64,000 nt of DNA, from positions 5,897,501 through 5,961,500 of the forward strand of contig NZ_CP127173.1 in NCBI RefSeq assembly GCF_030264295.1. Direction: 5' to 3'. Below are positions 44,567-54,015 of the stretch, piece by piece. This DNA is from Amycolatopsis nalaikhensis. GTDB taxonomy: Bacteria; Actinomycetota; Actinomycetes; Mycobacteriales; Pseudonocardiaceae. A program made the translations under genes and the position numbers. Within the stretch, counting starts at the first letter, position 1; each line of letters opens with the position of its first letter. The notes under the pieces were generated by a model, which worked only from the letters and a program-made list of their open reading frames with translations, was not told where the DNA came from and did no database searches.

Positions 44567-45630
44567 ATGGCGCTGCGACTGCTCTACTTGGTCTTCCTTC
44601 GGCTTGTGGGCCTGCTCGTGCTACCCGGTCGCTCGTCGGCGTCCAAAGATATTGAGTTGCTGGTCCTGTGCCACGATGTCACCGTGCTGCGCAGAGGAAC
44701 CCCGAAACATCGCCCGGACTGGGCTGCCCGAGCCGTCGGCCGCGCTGGTCTGCCTTCTGCCCAAGGCGATGCGGGCAGACCAGTTGGTCCCCCTGGACAC
44801 GATCTTTCGCTGGCACCGTTGACTGGTAGGTGCGAAGTGGACCCATTCACATCGGGTCGGACGTCCACCGGTCGACGAGGTGATCCCCGGGTTGATCGAA
44901 CGGATGGCCACAGAGAACCGCAGCTCGCAACAAGAGGATTCAGGGTAAGTTCTTCAAGCTTGGACACCGGGTCGGAGCCTCGACGATCCGGCGGATTCTG
45001 AAGCGGGCGTGCGTACCTCCAGCGCCGGCCCGGCACACCGACACGACCTGGTGGCAGTTCTTGCGCACGCAAGTCTCGATGAAGCTGGCGTGCGACTTCT
45101 TCCCCCGTCGACTGTGCGCTCACCCCCAAATGGATCTACGTGTTCTTCGTGCTGGAGGTCGGCGGCCGCTACGTCCGGCTCCTCTGCACGACCACGCATC
45201 CGGATGGTAGATCGACCACTCAGCACATCCGTAACCTCGTTCTGGATCTCGGTAATCGAGTCGATGAGTTCAGATTTGTCATCCGCGACCGGGCTGGCCA
45301 GTTCGCGGCCTCCTTCGATGCGTTCTGGCCGACGTGGGCATCGAGACGAGTCGGGTTCCTCACATTGCCCACGAGCGAACTGCTACGCCGAAGGGTTCGT
45401 GTTGAGAGCCAGAACCGAGCTCACCGACCGTATGTAGGTCCTCAACGAGCGCCATTTGCAGGCCGTGCTCGCCGAGTACGGCCTGTACTATAACGGTCGA
45501 CGGCCGCAGGGTTCCCGCGAGCTTCGCCCACCACGGCCGACCCACCCTCCGGCAGACCTAGGCTCCCAGCGGGTCAAGCGACAACGCCTTCTCGGAGGCC
45601 TGGATCAACGAGTACGAGCGGGCCGCGTAA
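44567..45630 (+). pseudogene. Integrase-core transposase, decayed
   Basis: Pieces in several frames follow the order of an actinobacterial rve/integrase-core transposase of about 350 residues. ALRLLYLVFLRLVGLL and KDIELLVLCHDVTVLRR open the fragment. GHRVGASTIRRILKRA-type sequence follows near 44970. Then come TDTTWWQFL, IYVFFVLEVGGRYV, TTQHIRNLVLDLG, EFRFVIRDRAGQF, CYAEGFVLRARTELTDRM and YNGRRPQ, ending INEYERAA before TAA at 45628. Frameshifts and at least one small deletion make it inactive. Confidence 0.75.
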
Positions 45631-45782
45631 ATCTGTTGTTCAGCGTCGGTGATCGACTTCTGGAACCCCAGAGGTGCCTGGCGTGCTGTTCCCCAGCCAC
45701 CCGGTGGTATCGATCTCCCCGCCTGCGGAGCCGGGCGGGTTGCAACGCCTCGCGATGCTGTCAAGCGGAGTGGGCGCCGTCG

Positions 45783-46167
45783 GTGCACGTCGACCCTGAC
45801 GTCGGCACGTTCAACCTGACGAAATGCTACGCGACGTGGATAGTCGTCCTCGCTATCCCTGTCGGCTGCCAGTCGGACCGTGCGGAAAGCGCAAGCGATC
45901 GTCGGCTCGTCGCTTCTCAGATTCGGAAGCGGTGCCTGATTCTTCGTCGACCAAGCCGTGGTCGAGGTTGTGCTGCCGCATGCCGAAGACCGCGGCAAGG
46001 TTCTCGCCGTCCTGACACTCTCGAGCGCACTGCCGGCGATCGCCGCCGCGGGAATCAGCCTCCTCCTCATCACGTCGCTGGGCGGGTTCCCCGCGTTTTT
46101 CCTGGCCTCCGCCGTTACTGGCATCGCGGCCGCGGTTTGTGTGTTGCCGATTAGGAGGGTGTCCTGA
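45783..46167 (+). pseudogene. Decayed copy of the MFS transporter 3' half
   Basis: It reads HVDPDVGTFNLTKCYATWIV and VLAIPVGCQSDRA. After a deletion of roughly 80 bases it continues VVEVVLPHAEDRGKVLAV, SSALPAI and LITSLGGFPAFFLASAV to PIRRVS and a stop at 46167. The text parallels residues ~260-419 of the MFS protein at 26417 (RFDPDLGTLVLLVCYTAGIV and so on). The DNA after the stop, including a hairpin, is also related. The 5' part is missing. Confidence 0.82.
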
Positions 46168-46796
46168 CCACACCGGTGACCGGTCCGGTTGGGGCGAGCA
46201 GATGAATTATCGTTCCTGGCGATAAGGAAAAATTCACCATCCTTACTTCCACTGATGACGTGGTTCGCCGGTTCAGTCAGAATTGCCAGTGCACCCGCTG
46301 CCAGAAAAGTCTTCCCTCCCCGCCAGGAGCTGGGCTTCGGAGCGGCTATTCTACGGTGCCAGAGCAGCCCGGCCGATGCGTGGAGCCCCTCCTGCCGTGC
46401 ATCGGCCGGGTGCCAGCTCCCCTGCGCGAACAGGGGTTGAGTGGGACGGGAGCGGGCACGCGCCCACGGGGCGGTCGGGTGTGCTTCATTGTCTGCCAAT
46501 CAGCTCTCGTTACAGTTTAGCCCGTCAGGGCGTCGCTTCAAGGTTGGCAAACGTCGCATTATTCCCCGGCAGGGACAGAGATCAAGGAACGAATCTTTGC
46601 TTCGCCTGGACCAGACCGCGCAGAGCCGTTGATGCCGTCGCGTTGTCCGTATTCGGGCGAGGCGGTCGAGCGCCACTGGCAGGTTGGCGGACGAGGCAAA
46701 CTGGCCAAGACCTGCGGGACCGGTAAGACAGTCGTCACCCCGTGCACGTCGCCGCCCTAGTGCCTGATCAAGAAATGTTGACGTTGTCATCGTGTC
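46168..46796. other. Duplicated MFS downstream region, then unclassified DNA
   Basis: The first ~300 bases are a diverged copy of the DNA after the intact MFS gene (compare the shared GAGCAGCCCGGCCG at 27860 and 46363). From about 46500 to the IS256 end I see no supported gene. Confidence 0.5.
46368..46410 (+). terminator. Hairpin after MFS remnant
   Basis: CCCGGCCGATGC (46368-46379) pairs perfectly with 46399-46410. It occupies the same place relative to the remnant as the hairpin at 27863 does to the intact gene. The outer CCCGGCCG is shared while the inner stem differs, with pairing kept. Confidence 0.7.
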
Positions 46797-47345
46797 GTGG
46801 GGACTGTAAAACGAGCGGTGTAACTCCCGATCATGGAAGTGCACCTGATGACCGACATGATGTCCGGCGTGGACAACGCTGAGGACTCGAGTCCCGAGAC
46901 CGGGATGGACGGTCTGGACGAACAGCTCGTGGCGCAGCTGGTGAACCGCGCGAAGGCCGGTGGGCTGGCGCTGACCGGCGAGGGCGGGGTGCTGGCGCAG
47001 CTGACCAAACGGCTGCTGGAGTCGGCGCTCGAGGGCGAGATCACCGACTACCTCGGCTACGACAACGACGACCCGGCCGGCCGCGGGACCGGCAACTCCC
47101 GCAACGGCACCCGCGCCAAGACCGTGCTCACCGACGTCGGACCAGTCCAGATCGACGTGCCCCGCGACCGGGACGCCAACTTCGAACCGAAGATCGTGGC
47201 CAAGCAGCAGAAACGCCTGGGCGGGGTGGATGAGATGGTGATCTCCTTGGCCGCGTAGGGCCTCACGATCGGGGAGATCCGCGCATCTGGCCGAGGTCTA
47301 TGGCGCCGAGGTGTCCCGGCAGACGATCTCTACGATCACCGACGC
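46797..47345 (+). pseudogene. IS256 (Mutator)-family transposase, 5' part
   Basis: A typical left end (GGGGACTGTAAAACGAGCGG) begins near 46797. The ORF from 46833/46848 reads LDEQLVAQLVNRAKAGGLAL, LTKRLLESALEGEITDYLGY, RNGTRAKTVLTDVGPVQIDV and PRDRDANFEPKIV. At VISLAA the family's AR becomes a TAG stop (47256). After a further frameshift the text continues AEVYGAEVSRQTISTITD to about 47345. There it is cut by ISL3-derived DNA. The catalytic domain is missing. Confidence 0.88.
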
Positions 47346-47800
47346 CGGGTCAGCCAACCGGCCACCACTTCAGCGCCGCGCCCGGGCAGCACGTCGATCC
47401 GGGCGCCGGTGTCGGCGTCGATCATCACGGTGGCGTAGTCATGGGACCTGCGCAAGCCGAAGTCGCCGATCCCCAGTACCCGCGGCACGACCTGATCCGG
47501 CAAGGGGATGGCCAGCAAGACCCGTTCAGCGGTGTCGCGCCCCGAGTGCGATCCCGACTTTGGGCAGCAGCCGGGCGGAGGCCCTGTCTTCCAGTTCGCG
47601 CACGACTGCACGGATCTGTTCACCGAGCCGGACGGTGCGTCGCTGGTATCGCTCGACCAGGCCCGGTACCTGCTCCCGGAAGGTCTGGCGCGCGCACTCG
47701 GTGACAGGGCACCGCATCCGGTGTATCCGCAACCTCACCAGGACCCGGCGTCCATCGGCCGGCGCATCCGCAGGGACCCGTTCGTGGCGCCGCGACTTGG
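47340..47800 (-). pseudogene. ISL3-family transposase fragment
   Basis: The minus strand reads GRRVLVRLRIHRMRCPVTEC and ARQTFREQVPGLVERYQRRT, the zinc-finger end of ISL3 transposases. It goes on through ASARLLPKVGIALGARH and, after a frame change near 47530, IPLPDQVVPRVLGIGDFGLR, RSHDYATVMIDADTG and IDVLPGRGAEVVAGWL. The C-terminal half is lost at the junction with the IS256 fragment and the N-terminus is joined to McrC-like sequence. Confidence 0.82.
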
Positions 47801-47804
47801 CCGG

Positions 47805-48235
47805 CGCCGAGGTCGGCCTCTGTTTCGGTGAGGATGAGTTGGGCGAGCTCGACTGCTGGCCGGTAGTGCTCGTTGAGCCGGGTCCAACCCACCTCGGGTA
47901 GATGGCCTGGCGCAGCGGCGGAGCGGTGATGCCTTCGAAGGGGCGTCGCAAACGCGCCAGGGAGCGCTGAGTTCTGGTGCTGTACGTCTGGACATCGGTC
48001 AGCTTCTTGACGGCTGCGGCCAGAAGCTGGTTTTCGAGGATGTCCTCGTCGTGCGACTGGTATGACACAGCGAGTGGCAAGTATCGGCCGGGGGAGCGGT
48101 GTAGCTGCTGTGTGAAGTCGATGCGGCCGCGGATGGCTGTGTCTGCATGACCGAGCCGCGGATGCTCGCCTGTTGTGACCGCACTGCGCCTAAACTCATG
48201 ATCAATACGCTCGTGCCGGGCGACCTCGGTGCGGC
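47805..48235 (-). pseudogene. McrC-like restriction subunit remnant
   Basis: The minus strand reads AIRGRIDFTQQLHRSPGRYL, PLAVSYQSHDEDILENQLLA and AAVKKL. It continues TQRSLARLRRPFEGITAPPL and, after a frameshift near 47890, WTRLNEHYRPAVELAQLIL. This order (RGRI, the D-ENQLL-AA helix, F-G-T, RLN-HY-PA--LA--IL) is that of the McrC protein of the McrBC 5-methylcytosine restriction system. The nuclease C-terminus and any mcrB gene are missing. Confidence 0.72.
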
Positions 48236-48239
48236 CGTC

Positions 48240-48614
48240 GAACACGACGCGGCCGGCCTCGGCCCGGATCTCGGGTGCCGTGGTAGCGACATAGGCGCGG
48301 ACGACCTGCTAGGATACGTCGCTCATGCTGTGCTCGTCGATCAACCGAGCAAATATCCGCTTCACGGTGTTCCGTTGTTTCCTCGGCGCATCGAGGTCCT
48401 TGCGGAGGATTTCGTCGATCACCGGCTTGAACGGGTCCAGCTTCGACGGTCGTGGCGGTGGCTTCTTCCGCGGCTGCGGCCAGGCCGACGCGATCGCCTT
48501 CACCACCGTGCGGCGGCCGACGTTGTACTTGCGTTCCAGTGCCCGCCCCGACATCCCCGACCGGGCGTCCCGGCGGATCGCGGCGTAGGGCTCTACCTCC
48601 GACTGTGGAGGCAT
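48240..48614 (-). pseudogene. IS21-family IstA fragment
   Basis: It starts at about 48614: AIRRDARSGMSGRALERKYN, VGRRTVVKAIASAWPQPRKK and SKLDPFKPVIDEILRKDLDA. PRKQRNTVKRIFARLIDEHS follows, then an in-frame stop after MSDVS and VVRAYVATTAPEIRAEAG. This is the N-terminal HTH region of an IS21 IstA transposase. The catalytic domain and istB are absent. Confidence 0.85.
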
Positions 48615-48769
48615 CCGTGCTCCCTGGTCTGAAGCACAGGTATCCTCTCACCGCAACCCCCAAGTGCGATCAAAACTCACGGATACAGACATGGCGACCA
48701 CGCAGGGTGCGGTCACCAACCACGAGCAACTGCGGTCACATCGGAGTAGGCGCTGACGCATCGGGTTGT

Positions 48770-49004
48770 AACCCGCATCGTTGGTGATCTGCGCGATGAG
48801 CGGCGCCGGGAGCTCGCGGTAGTCCGTAAGGTCGTCGGCGCCAGCGTAGCCGCTGACCTCGCGGCGGGCCCAGTCACGCATCTTCGCTGAGACGGCTTAC
48901 CCACCGACGACGATGCACTTGTGGAGCAGCGACGCCAGGGAGACCGCCTCGTCGACCACGCCCGCCTGGATGTCGGCGAGCAGCCCGTCCTGCTTGTTCG
49001 ACAT
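48770..49004 (-). pseudogene. AbiTii-domain protein remnant
   Basis: From ATG 49004: SNKQDGLLADIQAGVVDEAV, SLASLLHKCIVVGG, then a TAA stop in frame. Reading resumes in the same frame with AKMRDWARREVSGYAGADDL, TDYRELPAPLIAQITNDAGY and N. This is the beginning of proteins with the AbiTii (abortive infection) domain. The 3' part is missing after about 48775. The stop falls where relatives have a Gly/Arg segment. With McrC it marks a former defence region. Confidence 0.75.
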
Positions 49005-49149
49005 GGCTCATTCTCGCACCCAGGCGTCCGATCCCTCGCCGAGGGCGGCGTCCGCGTTGGGCTGGCCGCGTCCTGCGTAGCGTGAAGTCCGAGTCTGACC
49101 TCACCGTCGGGGCGGAGACCGGTGAGAGTCCGAGATCTTCGAGTGTGAT

Positions 49150-49171
49150 CGGGCCCGGGACTGTGGGCCCG
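49150..49171 (-). terminator. Possible terminator after acetate-type transporter gene
   Basis: CGGGCCC (49150-49156) pairs with GGGCCCG (49165-49171) around 8 bases, 9 bases past the transporter stop. It is short but well placed. Confidence 0.5.
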
Positions 49172-49179
49172 AGCTGGGG

Positions 49180-49830
49180 TCAGCGGGTGAGCAACGGGCG
49201 GCCTAGCGGAAGGCCCCGACCGCCGGTTTCGGTGAGCATGAGATCGGCGTAGAGGTAGGCCTGGACGGCGACGAAGGCGAGGACCACAACGCCGCCGGCG
49301 CGGATCAGGCTGGTGGCGCCGGTCGCCGCGCCGGCGAGGAGCAGGGCGAGAGCGACGTCGACGAGGCCCAGCATGAGGGTGAAGCTGAACGGCAGGCGCA
49401 GGGTCACGAGGGTGACCACGACGATGGTGATCAACCAGCACCACAACCAAGCGACCTGTGCGTCGGTGGCAGACCCCGCGGACGTGCCGAACCAGCCGTG
49501 GGACAGATCCAGCGTGAGGACGACGTAGCTGGCGTAGAATCCGAAGAACACGCCGAACAGGCTCGCCGACACGCTCTGTCCGAGCGTCGCGGCCCAGACC
49601 GTGGTGATCAGCAGCCCCACGGCGGTGCAAGTGCTGAGGATGGCGAGCGTAGCGCTGGTGGCACCGCCCGGCAGCACGCCGACGTTGCCCAGGCCGAGGC
49701 CGAGGGCACCCGCGATGACAGTGGGCACGCCGATGACTCCCGGGTTGCCCGCCAACGGATTGGCGGTCAGCGCTGCTTTCCCAGCAGTGGCGGTGCCGAG
49801 GTCTGGGGCGTCATCGGAGATGACAGTCAT
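49180..49830 (-). CDS. GPR1/FUN34/YaaH (SatP)-family acetate/succinate transporter
   Basis: A 216-residue membrane protein with six predicted helices. The family signature is seen near the start (ANPLAGNPGVIGVPTVIAGA, matching the N-P-G motif), followed by FGVFFGFYASYVVL and an FSFTLMLGLVDVALALLLAG segment. Members transport acetate or other short monocarboxylates with protons. It sits next to, but is transcribed separately from, the oxidative catabolic cluster. No RBS problem is seen at ATG 49830. Confidence 0.9.
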   Translation of the reverse strand: MTVISDDAPDLGTATAGKAALTANPLAGNPGVIGVPTVIAGALGLGLGNVGVLPGGATSATLAILSTCTAVGLLITTVWAATLGQSVSASLFGVFFGFYASYVVLTLDLSHGWFGTSAGSATDAQVAWLWCWLITIVVVTLVTLRLPFSFTLMLGLVDVALALLLAGAATGATSLIRAGGVVVLAFVAVQAYLYADLMLTETGGRGLPLGRPLLTR

Positions 49831-50040
49831 CGTGGTGCTCCTTCGTAGTGCGGATCGGATCGGTGCGCGGCGTCGATCAGGTGCGGTGGCAACGCCACGG
49901 CGGGCGTGTCTCCAGGCTGTGCTCGCCGTGGTGGCGGAGATCGGGTCGGCGACGAGGTGCGAGGACAGGGCGATCGGGGACGGAGCGGCGCCAAGTTGGA
50001 GCTGCGGGACACCCGACCGAAGCAGAACGCCGAACCGGCG

Positions 50041-51168
50041 TCACCGTCGTGCGCGGTTGTACTGCACCGGCGTCGCGACCGCGGCGCCGAGTTCGGTCGC
50101 GGCCCGGCGCGCCCAGTACGGGTCGCGCAGCATCTCACGGGCCAGGAGCACCGCATCGGCCTTGCCCGAGGTGATGATCTCCTGCGCCTGCGCGGGTTCG
50201 GTGATCAACCCGACGGCGGCAACCGGCATCCCGGCCTCGGTGCGGATCCGCTCGGCGAACGGCACCTGGTATCCGGGACTCGGGACGATCTTCGCGTCCG
50301 GGACGTTGGCTCCGGTGGACACGTCCATCAGGTCGATACCGCGCGTCTGCAGTTCCTCGGCGAGGCGAACGGTGTCGTCCGCGGTCCAGCCCTCGCGGTG
50401 GTCCTCGGGGTTCTCGGCGAGCCAGTCGGTGGCGGAGATGCGGAAGAACACCGGCAGGTCGTCCGGCCACACCCGGCGAACCGCGTCGACGACCGCCAGC
50501 GCGAACCGGGTCCGGCCCTTGAACGAACCGCCGTACTCATCGGTGCGGTGGTTGCTGTAAGGCGAAAGGAACTGGTGGATCAGGTAGCCGTGCGCGCCCT
50601 GTATCTCGGCGACGTCGAACCCGGCTTCCAGCGCACGTTCCGCAGCCGCCGCGAACTCCTGGACGATCCCCCCGATCCGTTCCCGGCTCAATTCCTCCGG
50701 GACCGCCGAGGCCGCGCTGAACGGCAGCGCGCTGGGCCCGACTGGCGTCCAGCAGTGCGGCTCGTCCGGCGTGAGCCAGCGGCCGCCGTCGACCCAGGGG
50801 CGCTCCGTGCAGGCCTTGCGGCCGGCGTGCGTCAGCTGGATCCCGGCGACCGTGCCTTGGGATTTCAGGAATCCCGTGATCCGCCGGAAGGCGTCGACCT
50901 GGGTGCGGTTCCAGATGCCGAGGTCGTAGGGGCTGATCCGGCCCTGCGGGCTGACCGCCGTGCCCTCGGTGATGATCAACCCGGTACCGCCCGTGGCGCG
51001 CGCGGCGAGGTGCGCGAAGTGCCAGTCTGTCGGCACACCGGCCCGCTCGCCGTCGGGCAAAGCACTGTACTGGCACATCGCCGCCATCCAGATCCGGTTG
51101 GGGATCGTCAGTGACCTGAGCGGGTACGGCGTGAAGAGCGTGGTCAACCTCGACTCCTTTGTGGACAT
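50041..51168 (-). CDS. Old yellow enzyme-family NADH:flavin oxidoreductase (YqjM-like)
   Basis: A 375-residue FMN enzyme of the OYE class with the compact YqjM features. The TIM barrel opens LFTPYPLRSLTIPNRIWMAA and MCQYSA (Cys/Tyr near the flavin). GIQLTHAGRKA is followed by the catalytic pair in IQGAHGYLIHQFLSPYSNHR, and late AVGLITEPAQAQEI. Members reduce activated C=C bonds or nitro groups. ATG 51168 has a weak ribosome site, whereas TTG 51147 has AAAGGAG at 6 bases and directly precedes TTLFTPYP; either may be used. It follows the PDR-type reductase gene by 44 bases on the same strand. Confidence 0.88.
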   Translation of the reverse strand: MSTKESRLTTLFTPYPLRSLTIPNRIWMAAMCQYSALPDGERAGVPTDWHFAHLAARATGGTGLIITEGTAVSPQGRISPYDLGIWNRTQVDAFRRITGFLKSQGTVAGIQLTHAGRKACTERPWVDGGRWLTPDEPHCWTPVGPSALPFSAASAVPEELSRERIGGIVQEFAAAAERALEAGFDVAEIQGAHGYLIHQFLSPYSNHRTDEYGGSFKGRTRFALAVVDAVRRVWPDDLPVFFRISATDWLAENPEDHREGWTADDTVRLAEELQTRGIDLMDVSTGANVPDAKIVPSPGYQVPFAERIRTEAGMPVAAVGLITEPAQAQEIITSGKADAVLLAREMLRDPYWARRAATELGAAVATPVQYNRARR

Positions 51169-51212
51169 CGGTCTCAGTGGCCGTCCCGCGGGGGCACCGG
51201 CCGGACGTCGGG

Positions 51213-52199
51213 TTAGAGATCCAGCGTGAGATGTGCTGTTCGCGCCCGGGAAACGCAGATCATCATCGTGGCGTTCTCGGCGCGTTCCTCGTCGGTCAGG
51301 AGCATGTCCCGGTGTTCGGGGATGCCGTCCAGGACGGCGGTCTCGCAGGAGCCGCAGACCCCCTCTTCGCATTGCGACATGTGCTGGACACCGGCGTCGC
51401 GGAGGGTGGCGAGGATGCTTTGATCGGCACGGACGGTGCATCGGATTCCCGATCTCGCACACGTGACCTCAAACGTCCTGTTCTGCGAGGTGTCGATCTC
51501 GTCAGCGGCGAATCGTTCGGTCCGCACCGCCACGTGTGCGGGTGCGGCGTCCTCGATGGCCGACAGCAGGCGGGAGGGGCCGCAGGCGTAGACGGAGGTG
51601 CCCGGGGCCAGCTGCCGGAGCAGCTTCGGGACGTCGAGCCGACGGGTTGCCGAGGAATACGTGCTGACGCGGTCGCCGTAGAGGTCGGCGAGTTCGGCGA
51701 CGAACGCCATGCTCTCGACGCAGCGCCCCGTGTAGTGCAGTTCCCACGGCACGCCGCGCGAATCCGCCTCGGCGATCATGGCCCGGATCGGCGTGATCCC
51801 GATTCCCCCTGCGACGAAGACGACCGGCCCGTCGCCGGTCAACGAAAAGTAGTTCCGCAGTCCGCTGATCCGAAGCGTCGTGCCCTCGGCGACGTGACTG
51901 TGCAACCAGGACGACCCGCCCCTCGAGTCCGGCTCCTGCAGGACGGCGATGCGCAGGAAGTCCGCGTGCGGCGGCCCGCACAGCGAGTATTGGCGAGTCA
52001 GTCCGACCTGGGGAATGACCACGTCGATGTGTGCACCCGCAGACCACGGCGGAAGCGGCGTCCCCGCTGGTGGCGCGAGATCGAGCGTCATGACCGCATC
52101 AGCGACGCGTCGGCGGCGAACGACGCTGAAGTCGAGCGGGAAGGCGCCGGTGCCATCAATGACTGTTTCACTGCTGGACGAGGTGAACGGCACGAGCAT
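51213..52199 (-). CDS. PDR/VanB-type oxidoreductase (Rieske oxygenase reductase)
   Basis: A 328-residue electron-transfer protein. The FMN-binding domain has LTRQYSLCGPP, the NAD domain VVFVAGGIGITPIRAM, and the C-terminal plant-type [2Fe-2S] domain CEEGVCGSCETA with the fourth Cys in MICVSR. This order is that of phthalate dioxygenase reductase and vanillate demethylase reductase. It is the natural electron donor for the Rieske oxygenase encoded at 54287. ATG 52199 abuts AAAGG; GTG 52193 would place AAAGGA at 5 bases and may be the true start. Confidence 0.92.
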   Translation of the reverse strand: MLVPFTSSSSETVIDGTGAFPLDFSVVRRRRVADAVMTLDLAPPAGTPLPPWSAGAHIDVVIPQVGLTRQYSLCGPPHADFLRIAVLQEPDSRGGSSWLHSHVAEGTTLRISGLRNYFSLTGDGPVVFVAGGIGITPIRAMIAEADSRGVPWELHYTGRCVESMAFVAELADLYGDRVSTYSSATRRLDVPKLLRQLAPGTSVYACGPSRLLSAIEDAAPAHVAVRTERFAADEIDTSQNRTFEVTCARSGIRCTVRADQSILATLRDAGVQHMSQCEEGVCGSCETAVLDGIPEHRDMLLTDEERAENATMMICVSRARTAHLTLDL

Positions 52200-52216
52200 C
52201 CTTTCACTGTGAGGAG

Positions 52217-52253
52217 GGGACCGGGGCGGGCGGGAACACCGCCCGCCCCGGTC
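52217..52253 (-). terminator. 16-bp hairpin between MHS transporter and reductase genes
   Basis: GGACCGGGGCGGGCGG (52217-52232) pairs perfectly with 52238-52253 around a 5-base loop. It lies 43 bases after the transporter stop and 18 bases before the reductase start, so the reductase gene needs either readthrough or a promoter within the hairpin gap. Confidence 0.8.
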
Positions 52254-52296
52254 CGGTGGTTACGGGGTACGGCAGCTGGACGTCGGAACGATCGGC

Positions 52297-53628
52297 TCAG
52301 GCCACGGCGGGCAGCACGGTCTGCTCGCGGCTCTCCTTCGCCGCCTTACCGAGCAGTGTCATGGAGACGAAGCTGATCAAGCACAGGGTCACCGAGTATC
52401 CGGCGACGGCCATCCAGGAGCCCGTCCCGGTCAGCAGAGCCTGGGCGATGAACGGCGCGAATCCGCCGCCGAGCACCGCCGCGGCCTGATAGCAAAGCGA
52501 CACCCCGGTGTAACGGACCTTGACGCTGAAGGCACCGGCGAGGATCGAAGCGATCGGGGCGTACGCCGCGGCGTTGAACGCATTGCCGATCATGCGCACG
52601 GCGAGGATCGCCCCGACGGATCCGGTATTGACAATCAGGTAGGTGGGGAAGGCGAGAACGGCCAGCCCGATGATGCCGATGTAGAAGACCGTTCGGTTGC
52701 CGATCCGGTCGGCCATCCGGGCCGCGACGAACGTCATGCCGGCGTTGACCGCCGAACCGATGATGGTGACGAGCAGCATCGACGATGCCGCCACCCCGGC
52801 GTGGGCGGTGGCGTAGGACAGCAGGAACACCTGGCCGAGGTAGAAGTCCGTGCTCGTCACGATCGTCAAACCGATGGTCAGCGCGACGGTGCGCGGGTAC
52901 TTGGTCAGCACCTGGAGCAGTGGCAGTTTTTCGGACTTTTTGGTCTTGGCCCTGAACTCCGGGCTCTCTGCCACACCCGAGCGCACGAGAACGGCGATGA
53001 CCACGACCACGATGCTGAGCACGAACGGGATTCGCCAGCCCCACGCGAGAAGCGCGTGCTTGTCGAGCGCGCCCTGGAGCACGAAGAACATCGCCGCCGA
53101 CAGGAGATACGCGATGGGGACAGCCGCCTGGGTGAAAGCGCCGTAGAATGTTCGGCGGTTGGGCGGGGCATGTTCGATGGCGATCAGCGTCGCGCCGCCC
53201 CACTCGCCCCCGGCGGCGAAGCCCTGGAGCAGCCGGAGCAGCACGAGCAGTGCGGGCGCCCAGATCCCGATCGCCGCGTAGGACGGCAAGATGCCGATCG
53301 CCACGGTTGCGCCGCCCATGAGCAGGACCGTCGCCTGCAGCATCGGACGCCGCCCGTACTTGTCGCCGAGGTGCCCGATGATCACCCCGCCGAGGGGACG
53401 CATAATGAATCCGGCGCCGAAGGCGGCGAACGCGGTGAGCGTACCCGTCGCTGGCTCGCTGCTCGGGAAGAAGACTTGCGAGAAGATCAGCGCAGCAGCC
53501 GTGCCGTAAATGAAGAAGTCGTACCACTCAATCGTCGTGCCGAGCATCGCGGCCACGAGTACTCGCGCGCTGCTCACCTTCTTCTGGGGCAACGTCGGGT
53601 CTTTCGACTCCGTCGACGCTTCGATCAT
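52297..53628 (-). CDS. MHS-type MFS transporter (metabolite:H+ symporter)
   Basis: A 443-residue 12-helix transporter. Signatures of the metabolite:H+ symporter branch are seen: LGTTIEWYDFFIYGTAAAL at the first helix, GHLGDKYGRRPML in loop 2-3 and LLRLLQGFAAGGEWGGATL in helix 4. Relatives carry shikimate, dicarboxylates, betaines or aromatic acids. ATG 53628 has GGAGG at 7 bases. Lying between a Rieske oxygenase and its reductase, it most likely imports the substrate of that pathway. Confidence 0.92.
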   Translation of the reverse strand: MIEASTESKDPTLPQKKVSSARVLVAAMLGTTIEWYDFFIYGTAAALIFSQVFFPSSEPATGTLTAFAAFGAGFIMRPLGGVIIGHLGDKYGRRPMLQATVLLMGGATVAIGILPSYAAIGIWAPALLVLLRLLQGFAAGGEWGGATLIAIEHAPPNRRTFYGAFTQAAVPIAYLLSAAMFFVLQGALDKHALLAWGWRIPFVLSIVVVVIAVLVRSGVAESPEFRAKTKKSEKLPLLQVLTKYPRTVALTIGLTIVTSTDFYLGQVFLLSYATAHAGVAASSMLLVTIIGSAVNAGMTFVAARMADRIGNRTVFYIGIIGLAVLAFPTYLIVNTGSVGAILAVRMIGNAFNAAAYAPIASILAGAFSVKVRYTGVSLCYQAAAVLGGGFAPFIAQALLTGTGSWMAVAGYSVTLCLISFVSMTLLGKAAKESREQTVLPAVA

Positions 53629-53860
53629 TACCGTACCTCCGTTGGTGCGGTGGGCTGGCTCGAGTGTGAAAGCGTTTTTTGCTTCTCCGCGCGGGAAGAC
53701 GTCGACCTGTTCAGGACGACGGCGACGGACGCGGTTCCGGGAGTTCCTGGTGGTTCGCACCCGAGGCATCACTTCGTTGCTCGCTCAGCCTTGTGAGCTG
53801 ACGGAGAGCGCCGCTGCTCTCAGCGACACGGCGTGCCGGTACTCGGGGGGCGGGGCGGCG

Positions 53861-53889
53861 GGCCCGCTTTCGGATTTCGCGAGCGGGCC
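53861..53889 (-). terminator. Hairpin downstream of Rieske/HicB-like genes
   Basis: GGCCCGCT (53861-53868) pairs with AGCGGGCC (53882-53889) around 13 bases, about 130 bases past the HicB-like stop. The rest of 53629-54015 shows no gene and should hold the MHS transporter promoter. Confidence 0.5.
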
Positions 53890-54015
53890 GGCCGGTGTTC
53901 GGGTACAGACCATGCGTGGCAGGGGCGTCACCTGCCGAGGGCGGCTCGGCGGATCACGGGTGGCAGATCGCCGCTCTTCGACGAACGCGCGATCTTGCCG
54001 GAGCGATGGAGGTGT

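Noticed and set aside
46500..46760. Short plus-strand frames between the MFS remnant and the IS256 end
   Set aside because: They look fragmentary and I could not tie them to any family.
49906..51114. 402-codon plus-strand frame opposite the old yellow enzyme gene
   Set aside because: Antisense of a clear FMN oxidoreductase; no motifs of its own.
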